From Caldimonas brevitalea (lineage in GTDB: Bacteria; Pseudomonadota; Gammaproteobacteria; Burkholderiales; Burkholderiaceae_C): a DNA stretch of 64,000 nucleotides. The stretch is taken from NCBI RefSeq assembly GCF_001017435.1, contig NZ_CP011371.1:4774001-4838000 (forward strand), given 5' to 3'. Numbering within the stretch: the first letter of the stretch is position 1; every line of letters begins with the position of its first letter. A program made the translations under genes and the position numbers. Under the pieces are notes generated by a model that saw only the letters and a program-made list of their open reading frames with translations, was not told the origin of the DNA and ran no database searches. Below, piece after piece: positions 35,441 through 43,237 of the stretch.

Positions 35441-36399
35441 TGCGACACCTCTTCATGGGGGCCCCTGCGAACGCCGGCAGGCTGACTCGGACGGATCTGA
35501 ACCGGAACGTCAGATGCCGCTATGGCAGGGATGGGGACGCACGAGGTGTTGGTGCTTGCGCAGACATCTCCTTCATCGATTTGGCCGTTGCCGTTGTCAT
35601 CAAGTCCATTGCATGCCTCGCCCAGGACAGTGGGTCCTCCGGGTACGGGCTTGACGGGCGTTTCGCGCGACCCGGGATCGAGCGAAACGCACACCCAGTC
35701 GAAGACGTTTCCTTCGTGGTAGAGCCGCATCGAGATGCGGCCATCGACGGATTGGCCCGGCGGTGCATCGAGCCGCTCGTCAAATGCCGTGGAAAAGCCC
35801 ATCGGTAGGCACGTCGGTCCAGGGCACGGACGGGGAAGAGAAGGACCTTGCGGCATCGTGCAGCGGCCGCGGGAAGGCAGCGGCAGATCGTCGACCAACG
35901 CGATGTGAGGGTTGCTCACCACCCACGCGGCGCGCCCAGACAGCGTCACGCCGGCGAGATAGAAGTCCCGCGCCTCGACGTACCCGTCACGTGCTCCGCG
36001 GTCCGGGTCACGGACGACCACGAAGAGATCCCCGCTGAACGAACCATCTTTTTCACTGAGTTTGCCGAACACGCCGAGTGCCGATGGGGTATTCGATAGC
36101 GCGGCGGCGCGCACGCCTTCTCGCGATGACATCTCGGACACCTGCGTCCTTCCCGAAGCCTGCAGCGCTGCGAGGAAATCGCTCTCCGCAATCAGTATGG
36201 CGTCCCCACCGATGGGCACCGCAGCGGCCATCTCGGCCATCACTGTCGACGGCTCGTCATGCGGTGGACCGGCGACCTTGTCTTGCACGAGACCGACGCA
36301 AGCTGACATCGACACCAGGGCTGCGATGGCGACCCCGGTCATGCTGGTTCGCCGGCCAGGCGCGGACTGCGGCCAGAGCAACCCTGAATCGTCTTGCAT
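35437..36399 (-). CDS. Lipoprotein with an EF-hand-like loop, first gene of the SpvB/RHS operon
   Basis: 320 residues from ATG 36399, preceded by AGGGAAGG. A signal segment (MTGVAIAALVSMSACVGL) ends in a lipobox-like MSAC. Middle part: YVEARDFYLAGVTLSGRAAW and CLPMGFSTAFDERLDAPPGQ. Near the C-terminus is CNGLDDNGNGQIDEGDVC, the metal-binding motif CNGxDDxxNGxxDE seen in secreted proteins. Its stop overlaps the RHS start by ATGA, so the two are translated together. It may anchor or escort the RHS protein at the cell surface, by analogy with other lipoprotein-SpvB operons. Confidence 0.7.
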   Translation of the reverse strand: MQDDSGLLWPQSAPGRRTSMTGVAIAALVSMSACVGLVQDKVAGPPHDEPSTVMAEMAAAVPIGGDAILIAESDFLAALQASGRTQVSEMSSREGVRAAALSNTPSALGVFGKLSEKDGSFSGDLFVVVRDPDRGARDGYVEARDFYLAGVTLSGRAAWVVSNPHIALVDDLPLPSRGRCTMPQGPSLPRPCPGPTCLPMGFSTAFDERLDAPPGQSVDGRISMRLYHEGNVFDWVCVSLDPGSRETPVKPVPGGPTVLGEACNGLDDNGNGQIDEGDVCASTNTSCVPIPAIAASDVPVQIRPSQPAGVRRGPHEEVSQ

Positions 36400-36986
36400 T
36401 GCGCGAACCTTCCCTGGTCAAATGCTCCACCCGCCACTCGCTTTGGGGTCGAACGAGCTCTCGTGGGGAGTCAGGAGATTGCTGCACCTGCATGACCGGG
36501 CGCGACCCGTCGCTTTGGTGATGCCCTCAATCTACTCGCGTATCTGCCCCCACAGTTCGGGGACTTGGGGGGGGCCCCTGGAACAGGGGGCGCTCCTACA
36601 CCTTATTGAAACGACGCTGATCGTCGCCTATCACGGTCAAGGTATCGTCCCGGGCCCGTCATGCTTGCCCAAAACTGCGAACGCTTCCGGCCTGCCCTAT
36701 ACCTGCCGGCGCGCTCGGGCTCTTGTCGCTGCTATGTCGCTCCGCAGTGTTGCCGGCCGCGAGCAAAGGCGGTGGCGCCCTGTCCGCGGCTGGTGGAGCT
36801 CCAATGGCAGCAATGTCGGCTCTGTCGGGATGCGGCCGCAGTCGTTATCGAGAAATAGGCCGTAGCCGGAAGGTTCCCGGTTCGCTTCGTCTCTGGTACA
36901 GCAGCAGGCCGCGCAGCCGCTCTCTTCGACGCACACGCGGGAGTGTTTGCGGTGACGGGACCGTCCCTGCATTGCCTAGCGCAACC
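36400..36986. other. Intergenic region upstream of the SpvB/RHS operon
   Basis: No convincing gene. Contains a run CTTGGGGGGGGCCCCTGG around 36568-36585. The promoter of the operon starting at 36399 is expected here but I cannot point to clear -35/-10 boxes. Confidence 0.35.
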
Positions 36987-37370
36987 TCACTGCATCAGCT
37001 GATCGAATACCGTGTCCGCCATTGAGCAAAAGGCGGTACGCGCGATGGAAGGTTGGCGTTCGGCAAGCGCTTGGAACTCAGGTGAGAGCAGTTTTGCCGC
37101 GAAACGCTGTCGATGATCCGCATTCAAAAGCCATTCGCGAATCTTTCCCCGGAATTCAGGGCGATCACCGGCGAATGCGTTGCCATATTCTCGTTGCTCC
37201 CAGAAGTCGCAGTAGGTCGCGACCACAAACTGAACCGTGGAGGCAGGATCCTCGCAGTACAGTCAAAGATTCAGCAGCGGCTCAATCGCCAGCCCGCCGA
37301 TGTCGAACATCAGCAGGACCGCTCTCTTCGACGCACGCGTAAATGCTTGATCCGAGACACCGTGCTTCCT
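36987..37370 (-). pseudogene. Gene remnant with an in-frame TGA
   Basis: The minus-strand frame reads AVLLMFDIGGLAIEPLLNL, then TGA at 37265-37263, then without a shift LYCEDPASTVQFVVATYCDF, WEQREYGNAFAGDRPEFRGK and onward to a stop at 36987. Both sides look like one protein, so the TGA is probably a nonsense mutation. The upstream part (LPRKHGVSDQAFTRASK) resembles the helix-turn-helix of IS3 OrfA and may be IS debris. Function unknown; no complete start. Confidence 0.4.
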
Positions 37371-37584
37371 CGGTAGCTCCGGCTCCCTCGCGCGGTCTTG
37401 CAGCGTCTGTGGAAGCGCTGCCATATGAACAGCGTCGGGATGCCTACGAAACGGCGTAGTTGTAAGCGAGCCAACGCCGCCTAAGCTAAAGCTGGATCGT
37501 GAGCAGCGCGGTGCCCCTCTCGCGGTTGAGCGCGCCACGTGATGCTGGTTGTGCCAAGACCAGCCGTCTTGGAGAACCGCTGCA

Positions 37585-40164
37585 ATGGACTCTCGCGTGA
37601 CCTCAAACGCGCGTTCTGCTCGAGGCCTCGACGCTGCCGGATGGCAACGCATTAAAACCTTGTTCGCCGAGGCGCTGACGCTGCCGCCCTCGCAACGCCT
37701 TGTATTCGTCGCCCGACTGGCGGCCGATGACGCTGCCCTGGCGGAGGAGTTGGGGGCCCTGTTCGACGCGGCTGCGTCCAGCAGCACGCTGCTCGACAGA
37801 CCACTGGTTGCGATGCTATCGGTTGTAGATGTGTCGCGCATCGGTCATCAGTTGGGGCCTTACCGCATCGTCGCCCTGATAGGCCGAGGCGGCATGGGCG
37901 AGGTGTACCGGGCCGAGCGCGCCGACGGACAGTTCGAACAGCAAGTAGCGATCAAGCTGATGACGGCAGCCCTTGACCGGGAGCACGCCATCTCACGCTT
38001 CCAGGCCGAGCGCCAGATCTTGGCCAACCTCGACCATCCCAACCTGGCCAAGGTGTTCGATGGCGGCGTGACCGAGGACGGGCAGCCGTACTTCGTGATG
38101 GAACTGGTCGACGGCGAGCCCATCGATCTCTACGCCGAGCGCCGCCAACTACCGGTGGCGCCCCGCCTGGAACTGTTTCGCACTGTTTGCCAGGTCGTTC
38201 ATTACGCCCACGGCAAATGTGTGGTGCACCGCGACCTCAAGCCGAGCAACATCCTGGTGACCGGCAGCGGCCTCGTCAAACTGCTGGATTTTGGCATCGC
38301 CAAGCGCCTCGCTCTAGCCGACAGCAACGACCAAACGAGTACCTGGACCGCGCAGCGCATTCTGACGCTGGCCTACTCCAGCCCGGAGCAGGTGCAAGGC
38401 GACGAGATCACGCCCGCCAGCGACATCTATTCGCTGGGCGTGGTGCTGCACCGGCTGCTGACAGGCCGATCACCCTACCTGGAAGGGCCGACGAACAGCG
38501 ACTATGAGCTGGCCAAGGCCATTTGCGATGGGGAAGCGACGCCGCCGAGCAAGGCAGCCGCCGATCGGCGCCTTCGAGCGCAGCTGCGGGGCGACCTCGA
38601 CGCGGTGGTGTTGAAGGCGCTGCGCAAAGACCCGGGGGCACGGTATGCCAGCGCCGAACATCTCGCTGATGACGTGTTCCGGCATTTGGAGCGGCTGCCC
38701 GTTCACGCACGCCGGGGAGCCTGGAGCTACCGGGCCGGCCGTTTTGTGCTGCGCCACCGGATCGCGGTCGCTGTCGCACTGATGGCCAATCTGGCGATGG
38801 TGGTCGGCCTTGCCGTTGCAGCACACCAGGCCTACGAGGCCACGCGCGAACGAGAGCGTGCCGAGCGGCACTTCGCCGATGTGCGTCAACTGGCCAACGT
38901 GTTTATCTTTGACATCCACGACGCTATCCGCGATTTGCCTGGCTCGACGCCGGTGCGCCGGCTAGTGGTGGAAAAGGCCTTGGCCTACCTGCAGAAACTG
39001 AGTAGCGAGGCGGGCAGCGACGCGAGCCTTCTCGTGGAAATTGCTGCCGGCTATCGCAAGGCAGCTGACGTTCAAGGTGCAGGCGTTGGATCTAACCTGG
39101 GCGACCCGAAGGGAGCGATGTCGAGCTACGAGAAAGCGAGGGCACTGCTCGAACCACTTGTGGCGTCCCGCAATGATCGCAACGCTGACCTCGCTGCGGC
39201 GCAGCGGGAACTGGCGGTAGTGTGCGTACTCCAGGCTCAGCTGTTGAGTGGGCTTGGCAAGTTCAACGAGGCAGATGCAGTTTTCCGTAGAGGCTTGTCT
39301 GTGGCAGGGGATCTGGCAACCGCTGACCCTTCTTTCGAAAACCAGCTGCGGCTTGCAAGGTTATATATGCGGCAAAGCATTGCGCAGTTGGACGCAGGGC
39401 AGATGGCCGCCTACGTCAAGACGTCCGAGACTTCCATCCGTTTGCTCGAGGCACTCGTCGCACGGCAGCCCGAGGAGCTCGATGCGGAAGCATATTTAGT
39501 GAGCGCGTACAGCAAACGCGGCCAATATTTCGTCCACATCGGACAATTTCACAAAGCCATGGTGGCCTCTCGTAAGGCCCTGTCGATATCGGAGCGCCAA
39601 CATGCGAAATATCCAAATAACACTCGTTTTGCGAGCAACGTTGCGGGCGGACACAACAACCTGGGCGCCACATTACAGCAAGCCGGCGAGTCTAAACAGG
39701 CGGCACAAGAATTTCGGAGGGCGATTGAGCTGATTTCTTCATTGATGGCGAAAGACCCAGGTAACGTGAACTTTGGAATCAATCTCGCAACAGCAAACGC
39801 CAATATAAGCGAATCCCTATTCACTCTCGGGGATGTCGCGGGAAGCATTGATGCTGCACAAACCGCCCTCACTCTGTTTGACGATTTCCGCAAGGACGTT
39901 CACATGCGCGTGAACGTGCGCAGCGTCCAAGGCGAGGCTCACTACCATCTCGCTAAGGCCTTGGAAGCACGTGCAAGCGGACAAAACCGCGACGCCGCGG
40001 CGTTCAAGAAGGATCGTCAGGAGGCGTGCCAAAACTATCGCCGTGCGTTCGATATCTTGGAAGATCTAAAAGACCGCGCCAGCCTCCCTCCAGATAATGT
40101 TCGACCCGAGATGGCGCGTAAGGCGATGCAGGATTGCCCGCTGCAGCGTCAAGCCTCTAGGTAA
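37585..40164 (+). CDS. Membrane-anchored Ser/Thr protein kinase with C-terminal TPR-like repeats
   Basis: 859 residues from ATG 37585 (GGAGAACC upstream). The Hanks-type kinase domain shows the glycine loop IGRGGMGEVY (99-108), catalytic Lys in VAIK (124), HRDLKPSN (about 215), DFG (about 236) and SSPEQ in the activation segment. A single transmembrane helix (IAVAVALMANLAMVVGLAVA) lies near 393-413. The C-terminal 440 residues hold TPR-like pairs (AMSSYEKARALLEPL, GKFNEADAVFRRGLSV, AAQEFRRAIELISSL). The kinase side is cytoplasmic and phosphorylates Ser/Thr of unknown targets. No sigma factor or phosphatase gene is adjacent. Confidence 0.93.
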   Translation: MDSRVTSNARSARGLDAAGWQRIKTLFAEALTLPPSQRLVFVARLAADDAALAEELGALFDAAASSSTLLDRPLVAMLSVVDVSRIGHQLGPYRIVALIGRGGMGEVYRAERADGQFEQQVAIKLMTAALDREHAISRFQAERQILANLDHPNLAKVFDGGVTEDGQPYFVMELVDGEPIDLYAERRQLPVAPRLELFRTVCQVVHYAHGKCVVHRDLKPSNILVTGSGLVKLLDFGIAKRLALADSNDQTSTWTAQRILTLAYSSPEQVQGDEITPASDIYSLGVVLHRLLTGRSPYLEGPTNSDYELAKAICDGEATPPSKAAADRRLRAQLRGDLDAVVLKALRKDPGARYASAEHLADDVFRHLERLPVHARRGAWSYRAGRFVLRHRIAVAVALMANLAMVVGLAVAAHQAYEATRERERAERHFADVRQLANVFIFDIHDAIRDLPGSTPVRRLVVEKALAYLQKLSSEAGSDASLLVEIAAGYRKAADVQGAGVGSNLGDPKGAMSSYEKARALLEPLVASRNDRNADLAAAQRELAVVCVLQAQLLSGLGKFNEADAVFRRGLSVAGDLATADPSFENQLRLARLYMRQSIAQLDAGQMAAYVKTSETSIRLLEALVARQPEELDAEAYLVSAYSKRGQYFVHIGQFHKAMVASRKALSISERQHAKYPNNTRFASNVAGGHNNLGATLQQAGESKQAAQEFRRAIELISSLMAKDPGNVNFGINLATANANISESLFTLGDVAGSIDAAQTALTLFDDFRKDVHMRVNVRSVQGEAHYHLAKALEARASGQNRDAAAFKKDRQEACQNYRRAFDILEDLKDRASLPPDNVRPEMARKAMQDCPLQRQASR

Positions 40165-40326
40165 GGTCTTGGCCCCTCTGGCCCCGCGTAGGCGCTCGAA
40201 CTCCAGCGCCCTGTCCTGCACGGCCAGCTCGTGCGCACGCTCGCCCGCGCGGTCCAACCACTTGAGCAGCTCGGTTGAGAGCCGGAAGGCGCCGCCGAGC
40301 AGGCCGCCCAGCAGCGTCCCGATCAC
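40165..40326 (-). pseudogene. 3'-truncated phage-like small protein
   Basis: Starts at GTG 40326, overlapping the stop of the DUF6127-like gene (GTGA), and reads VIGTLLGGLLGGAFRLSTEL then LKWLDRAGERAHELAVQD. After about 54 residues the frame runs into the antisense of the kinase gene end, so the original 3' part was lost. In phages this position downstream of DUF6127-type genes is taken by small lysis- or tail-region proteins. Confidence 0.5.
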
Positions 40327-40589
40327 TGGCCGCCTCCCCAAGGGTTGAACTTGATGGAGACGACCACCAGCAGCGCGGCGAGCACGCCGGTGGTGAGCAC
40401 CTTGACCACCGTCCGCCAGGCGGTACGACGGGCATCACGCCAGGCGTCCACCAGATCGCGCAGCTCTCGCAGGTCGCGTGCCGCAAAGCCTTGGTCGTCG
40501 AAGCCGAGCAGCATCAGCACGCGCTCGGCGCCGCGCTCTGCTGCGCGGTCCAGCAGATCGTCGAAGTCTTCCTTGTTCAACACGAGCAT
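40323..40589 (-). CDS. DUF6127-like phage membrane protein (prophage remnant)
   Basis: 88 residues: NKEDFDDLLDRAAERGAERV, then LGFDDQGFAARDLRELRDLV, DAWRDARRTAWRT and a C-terminal membrane segment (VVKVLTTGVLAALLVVVSIK). This order (ED-LLxRAAERGA, D-RELR-L--AWR-AKR, TM) is what I recognise as DUF6127, a small protein common in phage tail regions. No other phage gene is nearby, so it is a stranded remnant lying tail-to-tail with the kinase gene. Confidence 0.6.
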   Translation of the reverse strand: MLVLNKEDFDDLLDRAAERGAERVLMLLGFDDQGFAARDLRELRDLVDAWRDARRTAWRTVVKVLTTGVLAALLVVVSIKFNPWGGGQ

Positions 40590-40647
40590 GTTGTCGACGA
40601 GGGCCCGTTTTTTTGTGGACGCGGCGCCTGCTCCCGCCGGGACTTCC

Positions 40648-40833
40648 GGGCAGCTTGTGTTTCATGACGGAGACGACTACCGCACGGAGGTTATTGCGTC
40701 CAGCATTGGAGAGTACTTCGATGACCTCATCTCGTGCCTGAAACGCAAGCTGATTTTCTCGGATGGGCATGCTTGGTTGAGTACGGCCACTGGAGCAAGC
40801 TTTTCCAATCTGAAGACGGTACGGGTGCGTTGA
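40648..40833 (+). pseudogene. C-terminal fragment resembling SMI1/KNR4 (SUKH) immunity proteins
   Basis: About 61 residues: GQLVFHDGDDYRTEVIASSI, then GEYFDDLISCLKRKLIFSDG and a short tail. The G-Q-x-(V/F)...D...(V/I)-(A/S)-x-(S/D)-(F/I)-x-(E/D)-(Y/W)-x-x-x-L pattern is the usual end of SUKH immunity proteins. The N-terminal part is missing; the frame further upstream is antisense to the DUF6127 gene. The assignment is by eye and uncertain. Confidence 0.35.
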
Positions 40834-40962
40834 AACCAAAAGGACAAGCGGGCTCATCCTGTCAATGTTGTCGCCCTCGCAAGAGGGATCCCCAACGCCG
40901 AGACGAGCTAACAGAATCGCATCCCTATGGCTGAGTACGCGGTGACATGGCAAGGAGGCGAC

Positions 40963-41805
40963 ATGGAAGTGTCTGAGATCTCAAGCAGCATACAGACCGT
41001 CGTGGGGTGGCTAGGTGGGCTTCAGCTCGTCCTGCCTACGGGGCTGTTTCTCGCGCTGCTGGGTTGGGCTTGGTTCCGCACGGGCTCCTCGCACCTCATC
41101 ACGGCAAGAATATGGCACTTCCTGCTCGGCAAGCGAGAGGTTTCACAGACTCAGATCTGCCAGTACTTGAATGAGCGCGACGCCCTGATGCGCTTTCGGC
41201 TACAGACCGGACTCAAGAAGATCCGGACCTTGGCGCAGGCGCAGTGTGTGATCCATTGGACACGACGGCATGACGAAGACATTGACGCTGTACGGCAGTG
41301 CGGACACTTCTTTGATCTTGAGATCCCCGGGCTCAAGCCTTTACTCCCGGGCCTGGCTTCCCGGATCTTGATCGTCGCGATCGCAGCCATCTTCCTTTAC
41401 GGTGCACTCGGTCAGCTGGCGTGGACGGTTCTGGGTGATACGTTGATCCGGGTCAAGCTCACGGGGTCCTGGTATACCGCGAGCGATGAGAGCGCCCGCC
41501 GGTTCTCGCTCGTCGAGAAAACGCCCCGCTTCGGCGCCGCGGAGTGTGTGGACCCCGCGGCGATCGCGGCCCGGTCTCGCTATCCGCTTCACGATGCCAC
41601 CGTTCTTTGCGATCTGATGAACGGCACCGAGGGTCGAAAGTTCTTGCGGCAGGAGCAGCGCGCTCAACGTGCTGCGCTTGGGTTCGGGGCGGCACTGATG
41701 CTCGCTATTGGATGCGTGCTGTGGGGAGAGCAGCGTCGAGTTGGTGCGGCCAGCGCGTTGAACGAGCGGATTGCGAGGCGAAAGGCCGGGCCACCTCGAG
41801 AATGA
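40963..41805 (+). CDS. Membrane protein with three predicted helices, function unknown
   Basis: 280 residues from ATG 40963, chosen over ATG 40927 because AAGGAGG lies seven bases upstream. Hydrophobic segments: LVLPTGLFLALLGWAWF, ILIVAIAAIFLYGALGQLAW and LGFGAALMLAIGCVLWG, with a soluble region between the first two (SQTQICQYLNERDALMRFRL) and a second loop after the middle helix (LTGSWYTASDESARRFSLVE). I do not recognise the family with certainty. It stands alone upstream of an IS3 element. Confidence 0.55.
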   Translation: MEVSEISSSIQTVVGWLGGLQLVLPTGLFLALLGWAWFRTGSSHLITARIWHFLLGKREVSQTQICQYLNERDALMRFRLQTGLKKIRTLAQAQCVIHWTRRHDEDIDAVRQCGHFFDLEIPGLKPLLPGLASRILIVAIAAIFLYGALGQLAWTVLGDTLIRVKLTGSWYTASDESARRFSLVEKTPRFGAAECVDPAAIAARSRYPLHDATVLCDLMNGTEGRKFLRQEQRAQRAALGFGAALMLAIGCVLWGEQRRVGAASALNERIARRKAGPPRE

Positions 41806-42067
41806 GGAGCGATCTTGCGCTGTTGCTGCACTGCACGAACGCCGTGGTCAGCAGCAATGGCGAAGGCAGACGCTTACCTACCCGCTGCTCAGCAGCAACA
41901 GCACCTCTGCCTCGCGACGCACGACCAAGCCAGGCAGCGCTTTGCCGCCGCCGCAGCCGCCTGCAGGCGGCTGCGGCGATGTCAGAGGAGCCGGAAAGTT
42001 CTACTTCCGAGCGGTACTGAACCGTCCCGGGATTTGAGGAGGCTCTTTTCTCTGAGAGGATAGAGCC

Positions 42068-42391
42068 ATGAAGAAGTCCCCCAGGTTTTCCCCCGAGGTG
42101 CGTGAGCGCGCCGTGCGCATGGTGCTGGAGCACCGCGGCGAGCACCCGTCGCAGTGGGAGGCCATCGAGTCCATTGCCGGCAAGATCGGCTGTGTGCCGC
42201 AGACGCTGCACACCTGGATGAAGCAGCACGAGGTCGACGCCGGCCAGCGCGGTGGCATCACGACCGCCGATGCCCAGCGCGTCAAGGACCTGGAGCGCGA
42301 GGTGCGCGAGTTGCGCAAGGCCAACGAGATCCTCAAGCTGGCCAGCGCGTTTTTCGCCCAGGCGGAGCTCGACCGCCGCACCAAGTCCTGA
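42068..42391 (+). CDS. IS3 OrfA
   Basis: 107 residues: [20 protein letters not shown], then [20 protein letters not shown] (helix-turn-helix) and a C-terminal coiled region ([20 protein letters not shown]). Typical IS3 OrfA with [12 protein letters not shown] at the end, where frameshifting into orfB takes place. Confidence 0.93.
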   Translation: MKKSPRFSPEVRERAVRMVLEHRGEHPSQWEAIESIAGKIGCVPQTLHTWMKQHEVDAGQRGGITTADAQRVKDLEREVRELRKANEILKLASAFFAQAELDRRTKS

Positions 42392-42996
42392 AGGCTTTCG
42401 TCGATCAGCATCGAACGCAGTTTGGGGTCGAGCCGATCTGTCGCGTCCTGCAGATCGCCCCCTCGGCGTACCGACGCCATGCTGCTCGTCAACGCAGCCC
42501 GGCTTTGCGCTCGCTGCGAGCCCAGCGCGACGCGAGCCTGCTGCCGCAGGTGCAGCGTGTCTGGCAGGCCAACATGCAGGTCTACGGGGCCGAGAAGGTC
42601 TGGCGCCAACTCAACCGCGAAGGCGTCGCGGTGGCTCGCTGCACCGTCGAGCGGCTGATGCGCCAGTTGGGACTGCACGGTGTGCGCCGTGGCAAGGTGC
42701 CGCGCACGACCGTTGCTGATTCCAAGGCGCCGTACCCGCTGGATCGCGTCAATCGTCAGTTTCGAGCTCAGCGGGCGAACCAGCTCTGGGTCTCGGACTT
42801 CACCTACGTCTCGACCTGGCAAGGCTGGGTCTACGTTGCGTTCGTCATCGACGTGTTCAGCCGTCGCATCGTGGGCTGGCGTCAGAGCAGCTCAATGCAC
42901 ACCGAGTTCGTGCTCGACGCGCTGGAACAGGCGCTGTATGACCGCAAGCCGTCCGAAGACGATGGCCTTGTGCACCACTCGGACAGAGGCTCGCAA
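42385..42996 (+). pseudogene. IS3 OrfB, 3'-truncated
   Basis: About 204 residues in the +1-shifted frame: [60 protein letters not shown] (first catalytic Asp) and VHHSDRGSQ (second Asp). The sequence is then replaced by unrelated DNA, so the third catalytic residue (Glu) is missing and the transposase is dead. Confidence 0.9.
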
Positions 42997-43196
42997 GGCG
43001 GCAGCGCAGAGAGGCAACTGCTTCGGGTCAGCTGTCGACACCATCTTTCGGCGGCGAGCGCTGCAATCGTGGCGTCGGGGAGCTTGGCCGACTGGACGAT
43101 GTCCAGCAGGTGGACCAACCGCACGGCGCTCTTGGGCGGATGGGTTCGCAGCAACCTGACTTCAGGCGCTGTACTTCGATGTCGTAGGTCTTCACG
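42997..43196 (-). pseudogene. Unidentified gene fragment at the IS3 breakpoint
   Basis: On the minus strand, GTG 43196 opens VKTYDIEVQRLKSG. In the neighbouring frame follows THPPKSAVRLVHLLDIVQSA, then KLPDATIAALAAERW, which is much more protein-like. A one-base shift would join them into one product, cut off by the IS3 remnant. No family recognised. Confidence 0.3.
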
Positions 43197-43237
43197 CGCG
43201 TTCTCCTGCGGCTGGGGGCACTGCACGGCTGCGAACG

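Larger units (their letters stand above)
42018..42996 (+). mobile_element. IS3-family element (second type), right part lost
   Basis: Left inverted repeat TGAACCGTCCCGGGATTTGA begins at 42018, 50 bp before orfA. The orfB reading frame ends abruptly after HHSDRGSQ at about 42996, before the last catalytic Glu, and no matching right end was found. It differs from the copy at 17.3-19.9 kb in both Orf sequences and end. Confidence 0.85.
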
